Source of the DNA: Protofrankia sp963555915
GTDB taxonomy: Bacteria; Actinomycetota; Actinomycetes; Frankiales; Frankiaceae
NCBI RefSeq assembly: GCF_963555915.1
Contig: NZ_CAUVXL010000048.1
Location: forward strand, 1-24,336
DNA: 24,336 nt
Reading direction: 5' to 3'
Part shown: positions 1-8,272 of the stretch, one piece after another
Layout: each line of letters starts with the position of its first letter
Position numbering within the stretch: position 1 is the first letter of the stretch
Translations under genes and position numbers: made by a program
The notes under the pieces: model-generated
Databases searched by the model: none
Told to the model about the DNA's origin: nothing
What the model saw: only the letters and a program-made list of their open reading frames with translations

Positions 1-78
1 AGCGATCCGTGGCCCGTGCCCAGATCGGATGTGGCCCCGGGCCGGGCCGGAGTAGCGCAGTAGCCTCAGCCGGTCCCG

Positions 79-120
79 CACCCGGTCGGCCCGGGTCAGC
101 CCGGTCAGCCCGACCGGGTG
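79..120 (-). terminator. Putative hairpin terminator after the Mrp gene
   Basis: Positions 79-89 are exactly complementary to 110-120, giving an 11-bp GC-rich stem (CACCCGGTCGG and its complement) with a 20-nt loop. It begins four bases past the Mrp stop codon, where an intrinsic terminator would sit. There is no U-tract, which is common in high-GC actinobacteria. The loop also contains a repeated GTCAGCCCG. Termination is inferred from position and structure only. Confidence 0.5.
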
Positions 121-123
121 TCG

Positions 124-1266
124 TCAGCCTCGGCGGGTCGGGGTGAGGCCGAGGGACCGGCCAGCCAACCCGCGTGAGCGGGATGACAGCCGTTCGGCCA
201 CTCCCCGCAGGATTTTTGAGGCTTCGCAGTCTGGATCCGCGGTCACCAGCGGGACGCCCGAGTCGCCGCCTTCGCGCAGCCGGACATCAATGGGTATCTG
301 CGCCAACAGCGGGACGTCGTGTCCGAGCACGCGGGTCAGCCGTTCGGCCACGGCCGCGCCGCCACCTGAGCCGAAGACGTCCACGCGTCCGTCGCAGTGC
401 GGGCAGGGCAGCCAGGCCATGTTCTCCACGACGCCGACGACGTTCTGTCGAGTCTGGACGGCGACTGTGCCGGCCCGCTCGGCAACCTCGGTGGCGGCAA
501 GCTGAGGGGTGGTCACGATGAGAAGCTCGGATGACGGCACAAGTTGCGCCAACGAGATCGCGATGTCGCCGGTGCCCGGTGGCAGGTCGAGCAGCAGGAT
601 GTCGAGGTCCCCCCAGAACACATCCGAGAGGAACTGTTCCAGTGCCCGGTGGAGCATCGGCCCTCGCCATGTGACCGGCTGGTTGCCACGAGTGAACATG
701 CCGGTGGAGATGACCTTCACGCCATGTGCTTGTGGAGGCATGATCATTTTTTCGACCTGGGTGGGCAGGCGGTCGACTCCGAGCATCCGGGGGATCGAGT
801 GCCCGTAGATGTCGGCATCCAGCACACCGACCGCGAGGCCGGACCGGGCCATCGAGGCGGCCAGGTTGACGGTCACCGACGACTTGCCGACGCCGCCCTT
901 TCCGCTGGCTACGCCGTACACCCTGGTCAGTGAGCCGGGCTGCGCGAACGGGATCGCCCGGGTTCCCGTCCCGCCGCGCAGCTTCGTGTGCAGGGCGGCG
1001 CGCTGCTCGGCGCTCATGACCTCGAGGCGGACCTGCACGGCCTGCACACCCGGTACTGCGGTGACAGCGCGCTGGACTCGACTGGTGATCTCGTCGCGCA
1101 TCGGGCAGCCGGAGACGGTCAGTAGCACTACGATGTCCACGGTGTCATCGGTGATGCGGACCGAGTCGACCATGTCCAGTTCGGTGATGGGACGCCCGAT
1201 CTCAGGGTCGAGCACCGTTGCGAGAGCTGCCTGGATCGCGTCCGCGCTAGGCCGGGAAGCAGACAA
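124..1266 (-). CDS. mrp: Mrp/NBP35 (ApbC) family iron-sulfur cluster carrier P-loop ATPase
   Basis: A cytosolic P-loop ATPase of the Mrp/ApbC/Nbp35 family, which binds and transfers Fe-S clusters to apoproteins. From the chosen start it is 380 residues, normal for the family. Residues about 7-85 form the MIP18/DUF59-type domain with the SGCPMRDEI stretch. The deviant Walker A KGGVGKS lies at 123-129, DLPPGTGD at 227-234, and the cluster-ligating CPHC pair at 288-291. I chose the TTG at 1266 because GAGG lies 7 bases upstream and the homologous N-terminus (ASRPSADAIQAAL) follows. The frame is open further upstream, and a GTG at 1314 or an earlier start would add a low-complexity Arg-rich extension. 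It is followed by a hairpin at 79-120. The identity is secure; the exact start is not. Confidence 0.92.
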   Translation of the reverse strand: MSASRPSADAIQAALATVLDPEIGRPITELDMVDSVRITDDTVDIVVLLTVSGCPMRDEITSRVQRAVTAVPGVQAVQVRLEVMSAEQRAALHTKLRGGTGTRAIPFAQPGSLTRVYGVASGKGGVGKSSVTVNLAASMARSGLAVGVLDADIYGHSIPRMLGVDRLPTQVEKMIMPPQAHGVKVISTGMFTRGNQPVTWRGPMLHRALEQFLSDVFWGDLDILLLDLPPGTGDIAISLAQLVPSSELLIVTTPQLAATEVAERAGTVAVQTRQNVVGVVENMAWLPCPHCDGRVDVFGSGGGAAVAERLTRVLGHDVPLLAQIPIDVRLREGGDSGVPLVTADPDCEASKILRGVAERLSSRSRGLAGRSLGLTPTRRG

Positions 1267-1606
1267 GAGAAAACCTCGACCAGTCGGTGTGGTGCGTGGG
1301 GCTCGCGCCGTCACGCCTGCATCCCCACCATAGCCGCCAGCCCGGCTCGAACGCGTCCGGCGAAGCCGGAACCTGATCCCCCCCGGCAAGGCCCGGCGGT
1401 TGACCCACGGCCGCCCGGCGGCGCACCGTCGCGATCTGGCAACCTGCCCGTCAACCCACGGTCGCCCAGCAGTTCTCGACTGGGGCTGTCTTCATCGGAA
1501 TGTCGATCGTCTGACATCATCAGCGAGCTCGCTCGCGGACCGCAACGGGCGACGTAATCTGATCCACGTGACGGTCGACGAGCAGACAGCGGAGCAGGAA
1601 TCGCTG
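1267..1606. other. Divergent intergenic region between Mrp and MarR genes
   Basis: I see no gene in this 340-bp gap. It holds a 17-bp direct repeat (ACCCACGG-Y-CGCCC-R-GC) at 1403-1419 and 1454-1470, a perfect 10-bp palindrome GCGAGCTCGC at 1523-1532, and the ATGTC-N8-GACAT dyad listed separately. Promoters for both flanking genes should lie here. Confidence 0.5.
1500..1517. promoter_or_regulatory. Candidate MarR-type operator (ATGTC-N8-GACAT)
   Basis: An interrupted palindrome with 5-bp arms 8 bp apart lies about 90 bp upstream of the MarR start, in the region shared with the divergent Mrp gene. MarR proteins usually repress their own gene by binding 16-20 bp palindromes in such positions. 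The arms are short enough to occur by chance, so this is a suggestion only. Confidence 0.3.
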
Positions 1607-2077
1607 ATGGACCCGCGATCACTGTGGGCATGGCGTCAGTTTCTGCGGGCTCACTCGTATGTCATCCGGCAACTGGAAACCGACCTCGAAGCCGAACACC
1701 ACCTGCCGCTGGCGTCCTTTGATGTGCTGGTCCAGCTGGCCGAGGCGCCGGACGGCGCCCTGCGCATGAACGAGCTGGCGGAGGCGGTCCTGCTGTCCCG
1801 CAGCGGCCTGACCCGCCTGGTCGACCGGCTGGAACGTGACGGTCTGGTCGCGCGACGGTCGTGTCCGTCCGACGCCCGGGGAACGCTTGCGACGCTGACC
1901 CCCGAAGGCCGCAAGCGGCTGCGGGCGGCCTCCCGAACCCATCTCGCCGGGGTGTCGAAGCATGTCACCAGTCACTTCAGCCCGGACGAACTTGACGTGC
2001 TCGCCAACCTGCTGGGCCGGCTCGATCCCCACGTGTCCACGTCGCCGCCCGGCGGTGGCTGCGGTCAGGGCGTCTGA
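1607..2077 (+). CDS. MarR family winged-helix transcriptional regulator
   Basis: A 156-residue dimeric winged-helix regulator of the MarR family; the ligand is unknown. The N-terminal dimerisation helices (WAWRQFLRAHSYVIRQLETDL) are followed by the helix-turn-helix (MNELAEAVLLSRSGLTRLVDRLERDGLV), then the wing with the RRSCPSDARGTLATLT stretch. The ATG at 1607 has GGAGCAGGA 7-15 bases upstream and gives a typical family length. A GTG at 1568 would add 13 residues and is weaker. It is divergent from Mrp. Its last 13 bp overlap, tail to tail, with the end of the PHP gene, so read-through from either would give antisense RNA. The target genes cannot be told from the sequence. Confidence 0.9.
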   Translation: MDPRSLWAWRQFLRAHSYVIRQLETDLEAEHHLPLASFDVLVQLAEAPDGALRMNELAEAVLLSRSGLTRLVDRLERDGLVARRSCPSDARGTLATLTPEGRKRLRAASRTHLAGVSKHVTSHFSPDELDVLANLLGRLDPHVSTSPPGGGCGQGV

Positions 2078-3048
2078 GGGCTCCAGGGCGTCTGCGGGCT
2101 CCAGGGCGTCTGAGGGTGCCAAGCCGGTGCCGGCAGGCCCGCCGCTGCCCGTGGTGGCTGGTGCCGTAGCGGCCCAGCTGGTCCGGTCAGCGGTTGGGCA
2201 CCGTACGCCTCGGCGATGAGCGTCTCGTACGCGTGCCCGCTCGTCGTCTCCGCGCCGAGGCGCTGGGGTTTGCTCGGGCCGTGGAAGTCGCTCGCGCCGG
2301 TGACGATCAGTCCCAGGTCGGTGGCGAGCCGGCGAAGCCTGGCGCGCGCCTGCTGCGGGTGGTCGGGATGGTCCACCTCGAGGCCGCGAAGACCCGCCCG
2401 TGCCATGGCCGCGATCACATCCGGGCCGATGGTCGGACCGCGCGTGCTCGCGTACGGGTGGGCCAACACGCTGACACCGCCCGCGTCGCGAACCAGCCGG
2501 ATCGCCTCCAGGGCGTCAGGCTCGTCCTTGCCCACCCAGTAGCGACCGCCGGCGCCGATCCAGGCGGGTGTGAACGCGGCCTGCAGGGAGCTCACGAGGC
2601 CGGCGTCGACCAGCGCCTCGGCCACATGCGGGCGTCCGATCACACCGTCAGCCTGGGCGGCCACCTGTTCCCAGCGCACGGGGTGGCCATCGGCGGCCAG
2701 CTTCTCCACCATCCGGCGGGCGCGGGTGACCCTGTCCTCGCGTAGCCGGGCCCGGACGGCCGCGAACACCGGTTCGGTCGCGTCGAACAGGTAGGCGAGC
2801 AGGTGCAGGCTCACCCAGCGGCCGTGCTCGACCCGGATTCCGCACGAGATCTCCGCACCTGGGAGCAGGGTGAGCCCGGTCGGCAGGATGCCGGCGGCCT
2901 CGGCCAGACCCGAGGTGGTGTCGTGGTCGGTCAGCGCGACGACGGTCAGGCCGGCAGCGGTCGCCAGGCGGACGACCTCGGTGGGGCTGCACAGTCCGTC
3001 CGACGCCGTCGAATGCGCATGAAGATCGATCAGTCCCGCCGTCGTCAC
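2065..3048 (-). CDS. PHP-domain metal-dependent phosphoesterase (TrpH/RNase AM-like)
   Basis: A PHP-domain hydrolase of about 327 residues, in the family that includes 3',5'-nucleotide bisphosphate phosphatase and RNase AM. Metal ligands are visible in order: DLHAHS near residues 8-13, TDHDT near 40-44, the GAEISC Glu near 66, GRPHV, the VLAHPYAS His, and the C-terminal GASDFHG. The core ends around the LGAETTSG stretch. The remaining C-terminus is Pro/Ala-rich and finishes in repeated (TPWSPQ) units encoded by an 18-bp tandem repeat. I used the GTG at 3048, just before TAGLIDLHAH; another GTG lies at 3057, and neither has a strong ribosome binding site. The tail overlaps the MarR stop. The natural substrate is not determinable from sequence. 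Confidence 0.87.
   Translation of the reverse strand: MTTAGLIDLHAHSTASDGLCSPTEVVRLATAAGLTVVALTDHDTTSGLAEAAGILPTGLTLLPGAEISCGIRVEHGRWVSLHLLAYLFDATEPVFAAVRARLREDRVTRARRMVEKLAADGHPVRWEQVAAQADGVIGRPHVAEALVDAGLVSSLQAAFTPAWIGAGGRYWVGKDEPDALEAIRLVRDAGGVSVLAHPYASTRGPTIGPDVIAAMARAGLRGLEVDHPDHPQQARARLRRLATDLGLIVTGASDFHGPSKPQRLGAETTSGHAYETLIAEAYGAQPLTGPAGPLRHQPPRAAAGLPAPAWHPQTPWSPQTPWSPQTP
2067..2116. repeat. 18-bp tandem repeat, 2.8 copies, coding the PHP protein tail
   Basis: Unit AGGGCGTCTGAGGGCTCC occurs at 2067-2084 and 2085-2102 (one mismatch) and 14 bases recur at 2103-2116. Read on the minus strand it is six codons, so copy-number change would lengthen or shorten the PHP protein tail by six residues without a frameshift. 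The first copy also contains the MarR stop codon. Confidence 0.9.
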
Positions 3049-3237
3049 CGGATACACGTCCGGAGTTGCTCTCTGTGGTTGAAGTCTTCGCGCACAGCAC
3101 ACCCCGCCTACTCCGCCGACCCGGTCGTGGCGTCGGACCCGTTTCTGGCCGGGCACCCGCTGTCGGCCACCGTTGTTGACCACGATAGCCGCGGGCCGCC
3201 GTCCTGCGTTTCTCCACACTTGTGGCTGCGACGGCCT

Positions 3238-3275
3238 TTCCGACGTGGGTGCCGGCCGGCTAACGTCCCGGTGTT
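3238..3275 (+). promoter_or_regulatory. Candidate promoter for a leaderless phoD-type transcript
   Basis: A TAACGT hexamer at 3261-3266 lies 9 bases before the GTG at 3276, so transcription would begin at or within a few bases of the start codon. No Shine-Dalgarno sequence precedes that GTG. The -35 region is weak (TTCCGA near 3238-3243). Leaderless mRNAs are common in actinobacteria; here it is inferred from spacing. Confidence 0.35.
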
Positions 3276-4937
3276 GTGAGCAATCCTGGTGGATGTGCCC
3301 GGACACGGGCTGCGACCCGACGTGGCTTTCTCGCGGGCGGTGCCGTGTTGCTGGCCGCGGCGGGCTGCTCCGATGGCGGGTCCCCCGGCCCTGGTGCCAC
3401 CCCGCGCCCGACTCTGGCGCCCGCGACGCCGGTTCCCGGTGTTGGTGACGGCGTGTTCGCCCTCGGGGTCGCCAGCGGCGACCCGCTGCCGGACGGGGTG
3501 ATCCTCTGGACCCGGCTGGTGGCGCAGCCCGCCGGCGGCGTGGCCCTGCCTGACCGCGACATCCCGGTTGACTGGCAGGTTGCCACCGATGACCGGTTCA
3601 CCGACGTCGTGGCGGTGGGGACGCGCAGCGCCGTCCCGGGGTTGGCGCACTCCGTGCACGTCGACGTCCGCGGTCTGCAGCCGGCCAGGGTGTACTTCTA
3701 CCGGTTCCGCGCCGGCACCGTGCTCAGCCCGGTCGGCCGGACCCGCACCGCACCGGCCGCCGGTGCCGCCGCGTCGGCGCTGAGCTTCGCGCTGGCCAGC
3801 TGTCAGGACTATCAGAACGGCTACTGGCCGGCGTACGCTGCGATCGCAGCCGATGATCTCGACCTCGTCGTCCACGTCGGCGACTACATCTACGAGTACG
3901 ACCCGAAGAGCAGGTTCCCCGACCGCCGCCACACCACCCCGGCCACGCCCGGTCTCGACCAGCTGCGGACTCTCGACGACTACCGGGCGCGTTACGCCCA
4001 GTACAAGGCCGACCCGCAGCTGCAGGCCGCGCACGCGGCTGCGGCGTGGGTGGTCACCTGGGACGATCACGAAACCGAGAACAACTATGCCGGGCTGACC
4101 GACGAGTCGGCCGACACCGGTGCCAAGCATCAGGACCCGGCGACCTTCGCCCGGCAGCGGGCCGCGGCCTACCAGGCCTACTACGAGCACATGCCGATCC
4201 GTGTCAGCTACTCGCCCGGATCGCCGGACCTGCGCCTCTACCGCCGGTTCGCCTTCGGTGACCTGCTCACCCTCACCGTGATGGACACCCGCCAGTACCG
4301 GACGCCGCAGCCGGGACGCATCCCGAACGACATCGGCCCGGCCACGCTGGGAGCGAGCAACACGACCGGGACCATGGCCGGTGCCGAGCAGGAGAAGTGG
4401 CTGATCGACGGCTTGAGCGCGTCGCGTACCCGGTGGAACGTGATCGCTCAGCAGACGATGCTGGCCCAGCTGCACGCCCAGCTCACCCCGGGCAGCGGTG
4501 ACGTGCTCGCGAACCTCGACCAGAACGACGGCTATGTGCCCTACCGGACCCGACTGCTGGCAGCCGTACGGGACACCCGGGTGACCAATCCGGTGGTGCT
4601 GGCCGGCGACATCCACAGCGCCTGGGTGAACGACCTACGGGTCGACTTCGACCGGCCCGACACCCCGGTCGTGGGCACCGAGTTCGTCTCGACCTCCATC
4701 AGTTCGGGATTCTTCCTGCCCAGCGAGGAGCTCGTCCGGGCGAACAACCGGCTGCTCAACCCGCACGTGCGGTACTTCCGCGGTGACCGACGCGGGTACA
4801 CCCGCATCCGGGTGTCACCAGCGCGGTGCACGGCCGACATGCGGATCGCCGAGACCATCGACCGCCGGGACGCGCCGGTCAGCACGGATGCCACCTGGGT
4901 GGTCGAAGCCGGGCGGCCCGGCGCCCAGCCCGCGTGA
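3276..4937 (+). CDS. phoD: PhoD-type alkaline phosphatase/phosphodiesterase, Tat-exported lipoprotein
   Basis: A 553-residue secreted calcium/iron-type phosphoesterase of the PhoD family, acting outside the membrane to release phosphate from phosphate esters. The N-terminus has a twin-arginine motif (RRGFL, Arg15-Arg16), a short hydrophobic stretch and a lipobox AAGC with Cys31, so it is probably a Tat-exported lipoprotein. The PhoD N-terminal domain begins at FALGVASGDPLPDGVILWTR. The metallophosphatase core shows ASCQDYQNG, VVHVGDYIYEY, VVTWDDHETENN and LAGDIHSAW, the expected metal ligands. The start is a GTG with no ribosome binding site and may be leaderless. It converges on the lipid kinase gene with a gap of only 10 bp and no visible terminator. 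No PHO box could be recognised by eye. Confidence 0.93.
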   Translation: MSNPGGCARTRAATRRGFLAGGAVLLAAAGCSDGGSPGPGATPRPTLAPATPVPGVGDGVFALGVASGDPLPDGVILWTRLVAQPAGGVALPDRDIPVDWQVATDDRFTDVVAVGTRSAVPGLAHSVHVDVRGLQPARVYFYRFRAGTVLSPVGRTRTAPAAGAAASALSFALASCQDYQNGYWPAYAAIAADDLDLVVHVGDYIYEYDPKSRFPDRRHTTPATPGLDQLRTLDDYRARYAQYKADPQLQAAHAAAAWVVTWDDHETENNYAGLTDESADTGAKHQDPATFARQRAAAYQAYYEHMPIRVSYSPGSPDLRLYRRFAFGDLLTLTVMDTRQYRTPQPGRIPNDIGPATLGASNTTGTMAGAEQEKWLIDGLSASRTRWNVIAQQTMLAQLHAQLTPGSGDVLANLDQNDGYVPYRTRLLAAVRDTRVTNPVVLAGDIHSAWVNDLRVDFDRPDTPVVGTEFVSTSISSGFFLPSEELVRANNRLLNPHVRYFRGDRRGYTRIRVSPARCTADMRIAETIDRRDAPVSTDATWVVEAGRPGAQPA

Positions 4938-4947
4938 GGGCACGTCG

Positions 4948-5901
4948 CTATCCGGGGGAGGCGAGCAGGCGCAGCACACCGGGGCGCACGACGATCTCGA
5001 CCGGGAGGTCCGCGATCGGGTCACCGTCGGCGTAGAGCTGGAACGGACGGTCGGCGTCGATGCGGATCCGGCTGGCCTGCGCCACCTCGACGTGCGGGGA
5101 GTCCACATGCCGGCCGGAGAACACCTTCGGGAAGGTCGAGAGAAACGTGATCTTTCCGCACCGCGACAGCAGCACGATGTCGAGCAGGCCGTCGTCGGGC
5201 TTTGCCGCGGGCGCGAGGCACATCCCGCCGCCGTAGTAGGCCGAGTTCGCCGCCGCCACCGTCCAGCCGATCATTTCGCGCGGCGCGCCGCCGTCGATCT
5301 CCACGGTGAACCGGACGGGTTTCCACGTGGCGGCCGCGCGCAGCGCCCCATAGGTGTAAACGTTCTGGCCGCGCACGAACCGGGCACGATTGGCGATCAC
5401 CTGGACGTCCGAGTCGAAGCCGACACTGGCGATGCCGAGGTAGGCCCGGCCGTTGGCCTCGGCCAGGTCGATCCGCCGTTCGGTGCCGCTGGCCAGCGCG
5501 GTGGCGGCGATCACTGGTTGCCGGGCGGCGCCCATCCCGCGCAGGAAGTCGTTGCCGCGCCCGCCGGGCAGCACGGCCAGTAGCCCGCCGCGGTGCGCCA
5601 CGGTCTCGGCGACCCGGCCGGCAAGACCGTCCCCGCCGAGCGCGACCGCGACCCGGCCGTCGGCGACAGCCTCCTCGGCCAGCTCTGAGGCATGATCGAT
5701 GTTTCTGGTCAGTTCGACCCGCACGTCGCCGGCCCAGCGTTTCAGGGCTGCACAGACGTCCGGCAGGGCGCGAGCGCCACGGCCACCGCCAGCGTGCGGG
5801 TTCACGATGAGCAGTAGCCGTCGACGGTCCACCTCGGCTGCGGGCGGAACGGTTGCCAGCGGCTCTGTTACGGCTGCCGGTGTCGTGGCTTGCGACGTCA
5901 T
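4948..5901 (-). CDS. Diacylglycerol kinase-like lipid kinase (DAGK catalytic domain)
   Basis: A 317-residue kinase of the DAGK/sphingosine kinase/YegS family, likely phosphorylating a membrane lipid such as diacylglycerol with ATP. After a disordered, Thr/Ala/Pro-rich 25-residue N-terminus, the nucleotide-binding part begins with LLLIVNPHAGGGRG. The glycine motif reads GGDGLAG at 89-95, where the family usually has GGDGT. GGRGNDF follows at 113-119, and the C-terminal beta domain includes YADGDPIADLPVEI, which matches the usual DGE position with DGD. The ATG at 5901 has AAGGG 9 bases upstream. It lies 70 bp after the DUF6758 gene on the same strand and may be co-transcribed with it. The substrate is not defined by the sequence. 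Confidence 0.88.
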   Translation of the reverse strand: MTSQATTPAAVTEPLATVPPAAEVDRRRLLLIVNPHAGGGRGARALPDVCAALKRWAGDVRVELTRNIDHASELAEEAVADGRVAVALGGDGLAGRVAETVAHRGGLLAVLPGGRGNDFLRGMGAARQPVIAATALASGTERRIDLAEANGRAYLGIASVGFDSDVQVIANRARFVRGQNVYTYGALRAAATWKPVRFTVEIDGGAPREMIGWTVAAANSAYYGGGMCLAPAAKPDDGLLDIVLLSRCGKITFLSTFPKVFSGRHVDSPHVEVAQASRIRIDADRPFQLYADGDPIADLPVEIVVRPGVLRLLASPG

Positions 5902-5971
5902 GGCTGTCGGCCCTTCTCACGTCCGCGGCGGTGGCGGGAGCCGAGCTTACGAGACCCTCCAGCCACGCCGC

Positions 5972-6592
5972 TCACAGATGGGTGCTCTGCGCGCCGAACG
6001 GCAGGCACGAGGCAATCATCTGGGCATTACGCAGGTCCCGGACGACGAGGTGTTCCAGCAGCAGTGTCGCCGCATCCGCCGGCCAGAGCACCACCCACAG
6101 CCACACGCCGCAGGCCTCACCCACAAACGCGGCCCGGTTGGGTGGGCACACGACCGGCCACAGCGCGGTCGGATGCCCGGCGGCCTCGATCTTCTCCTCG
6201 GGTCTGCCACCGATGCGCTCGGGATCTGTACCGGGCAGTCCGGCCAGCCGGGCCCCGAGACCGATCCCTGGAGTCTCAGCGACGATGACGAGCTCTGCCG
6301 GCCCGCCGAGAGGGGACGGGCCACCCGCGGCGAACGCCGTCGCCAGCGGGCCGGTGCGGTCGTCGCCGGCCCACGAGACTCCGCTGGCGAACCAGTGCAC
6401 CGGCATCGGCCAGGGGACCCAGACCGGCGCCGTGGCCGTGTGCGCGAGAAAAAGCAGCACCTGCTCCCGGGATGACTCCGCGACCCGGTAGGGGGCGACA
6501 TCCCCGTGTTCGTCGCAGCGCCACTGGTTGCTCCACAAATCGGGTGGACGCACCGTTCGCAGGCATCGGGGACACGCAAGCGGGCTCGTCAC
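5972..6592 (-). CDS. DUF6758 family protein with N-terminal zinc-ribbon-like motif
   Basis: A 206-residue protein that I recognise as the actinobacterial DUF6758 family; the function is unknown. The N-terminus holds Cys7, Cys10, Cys26 and His29 (CX2C-X15-CX2H), a probable single zinc site. The conserved core follows: PVWVPWPMPVHWFASGVSWA, DDRTGP, GGPAELVIVAE and PGIGLGARLAGL. A hydrophobic, Trp-rich stretch (GVWLWVVLWPADA) lies near residue 160 but is too short and polar-flanked to call a membrane helix confidently. The GTG start at 6592 has GGGGAG 7 bases upstream. In Streptomyces this family sits, as I recall, near PHP and SUFU-domain genes; here those are several kb away. Confidence 0.8.
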   Translation of the reverse strand: MTSPLACPRCLRTVRPPDLWSNQWRCDEHGDVAPYRVAESSREQVLLFLAHTATAPVWVPWPMPVHWFASGVSWAGDDRTGPLATAFAAGGPSPLGGPAELVIVAETPGIGLGARLAGLPGTDPERIGGRPEEKIEAAGHPTALWPVVCPPNRAAFVGEACGVWLWVVLWPADAATLLLEHLVVRDLRNAQMIASCLPFGAQSTHL

Positions 6593-6829
6593 CGGGTGAC
6601 TCCCCGGCGATGCGCACCACTCCCTGACAGTTTCACCGGTTCGATGACTTCCCTTTGCTCACGTTCATCAAACCTGTTCCGGGTAAACCGCACGAACAGT
6701 AGCAAGGCGGGTATCGGAGAGTTTTCTCCCGACACCTGCCGGCCCATCCTGGCGGCTGCCATTCGGGAGTGTCGCGCGTGGCGTCACCCGTGTCCGGGTG
6801 TTGTGCACGAAGGTGGAGGAGTGGCATCC

Positions 6830-8272
6830 ATGAGCACGGTCGAGCCGTTCTGGGTCGCGGGTCGGCCGGTAACGGGTTCAGCGACTTTCCCGGTGCGGCA
6901 CCCCTGGGACGATCGCCTGATCGCCATGGTCGCGCAGCCGGACCCGGCGCAGGTGGACGCGGCGGTGGCGGCGGCCGCAGCGGCCGCGGACGCCATGGCG
7001 GCCATGCCGGCCCACGGCCGGGCCACCGCGCTCGCCCACGTCGCGGGCCGCATCGCCGAACGCGGCGAGGAGCTGGCCGCCCTCATCACCGCCGAGAGCG
7101 GCAAACCGCTGACCTGGGCCCGGGTTGAGGTCGCCCGGGCGATCTCGACGTTCCGATGGGGCGCGGAGGAAGCCCGGCGTTGGTCGGGAGCGCTGCAGCG
7201 GCTCGACACCGACCCGGCGGGGGCGGGGCGCGTCGCGGTGGCCAGGCGTTTTCCCCGCGGCCCGGTGTTGGCGATCACGCCGTTCAACTTCCCGTTGAAC
7301 CTGGTCGCGCACAAGGTCGCACCCGCGTTGGCGGTCGGCGCGCCCATCATCATCAAGCCCGCGCCGAAGACGCCGCTGTCCTGCCTGCTGCTCGCTGAAC
7401 TGCTCGCCGAGACCGACCTGCCCGACGGCGCGTGGTCGGTGCTCACCGTGCCGAACGAGGCCATGGCCGAGCTGGTTGCGGACCCGCGGCTACCGGTCGT
7501 GTCCTTCACCGGTTCGGCCCCGGTGGGCTGGTCGATCAGGGATGCGGTGCCGCGCAAGCACGTCGTCCTCGAACTCGGTGGCAACGCGGCGGTGCTGGTG
7601 GCCGCGGACTGGTCCGCCGCGGCGGACCTGCGCTGGGCGGCGGGCCGGATCGCGACGTTCTCGAACTACCAGGCAGGCCAGTCCTGCATCGCCGTGCAGC
7701 GGGTCTACGCGCAGCGCGACCTGTACGAGGAGCTGCTGGCCGAGGTGACGGCCGCGGTCTCCCGCCTGTGCACCGGCGACCCGGCCGACGAGGCGACCGA
7801 GGTGGGGCCGCTGATCGACCTGGCCGCGGCCGAACGGGTCGAGCTGTGGATCAGTGAGGCGGTGGCGGCGGGCGCGACGGTGGTGCTCGGCGGCAAGCGG
7901 GACGGCACGACGATGGCGCCGACCGTGCTGCGTGGCGTTCCCCCCGACGCCCGCCTGGCCCGGGAGGAGGTGTTCGGGCCGGTGCTCGTGATCGAACCGG
8001 TCGACAGCCTGGACGAAGGCCTGGCCCGGATCAACGACAGCCCGTACGGCCTGCAGGCGGGGGTCTTCACCCGGGACGTACAGGTGGCGTTCCGGGCGCA
8101 CCGGGAGCTGGAGGTCGGCGGTGTGATCATCGGGGATGTTCCCGCCTACCGGGCCGACCAGATGCCCTACGGCGGCGTCAAGGGGTCGGGGATGGGCCGG
8201 GAGGGTGTGCGGGCGGCCATGGAGGACCTCACCGTCGAGCGGGTCATGGTCCTCACCGGCGTCGATCTGTAG
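6830..8272 (+). CDS. NAD(P)-dependent aldehyde dehydrogenase
   Basis: A 480-residue aldehyde dehydrogenase, full length for the superfamily, oxidising an aldehyde to its acid with NAD(P)+. All expected residues are present: Asn153 in PFNFP, Lys177 in IIIKPAPKT, FTGS at 227-230, general base Glu248 in LELGG, catalytic Cys286 in GQSC and Glu380 in EEVFGP. The C-terminus carries MPYGGVKGSGMGREG. The ATG at 6830 is set by GGAGGA 9 bases upstream; the frame is open back to 6506, but that part overlaps the DUF6758 gene and lacks family character. A CACCCG-TGTC-CGGGTG inverted repeat at 6785-6800 lies just upstream. The stop codon is inside a GTAGCC hexamer array. The substrate is unknown. Confidence 0.94.
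   Translation: MSTVEPFWVAGRPVTGSATFPVRHPWDDRLIAMVAQPDPAQVDAAVAAAAAAADAMAAMPAHGRATALAHVAGRIAERGEELAALITAESGKPLTWARVEVARAISTFRWGAEEARRWSGALQRLDTDPAGAGRVAVARRFPRGPVLAITPFNFPLNLVAHKVAPALAVGAPIIIKPAPKTPLSCLLLAELLAETDLPDGAWSVLTVPNEAMAELVADPRLPVVSFTGSAPVGWSIRDAVPRKHVVLELGGNAAVLVAADWSAAADLRWAAGRIATFSNYQAGQSCIAVQRVYAQRDLYEELLAEVTAAVSRLCTGDPADEATEVGPLIDLAAAERVELWISEAVAAGATVVLGGKRDGTTMAPTVLRGVPPDARLAREEVFGPVLVIEPVDSLDEGLARINDSPYGLQAGVFTRDVQVAFRAHRELEVGGVIIGDVPAYRADQMPYGGVKGSGMGREGVRAAMEDLTVERVMVLTGVDL

Noticed and set aside
1..81. Open minus-strand frame from a GTG at 81 running off the left edge
   Set aside because: 27 codons (RDRLRLLRYSGPARG...) could be the start of a gene, but the GTG lies inside the hairpin stem and there is no recognisable domain; a plus-strand frame also ends at 63. 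Too little sequence to call.
3108..4616. 502-codon minus-strand frame opposite the PhoD gene
   Set aside because: The plus strand encodes an intact PhoD protein with every catalytic motif; the opposite frame shows no family features.
6506..6829. Upstream extension of the aldehyde dehydrogenase
   Set aside because: It overlaps the start of the DUF6758 gene, and a strong ribosome binding site places the real start at 6830.
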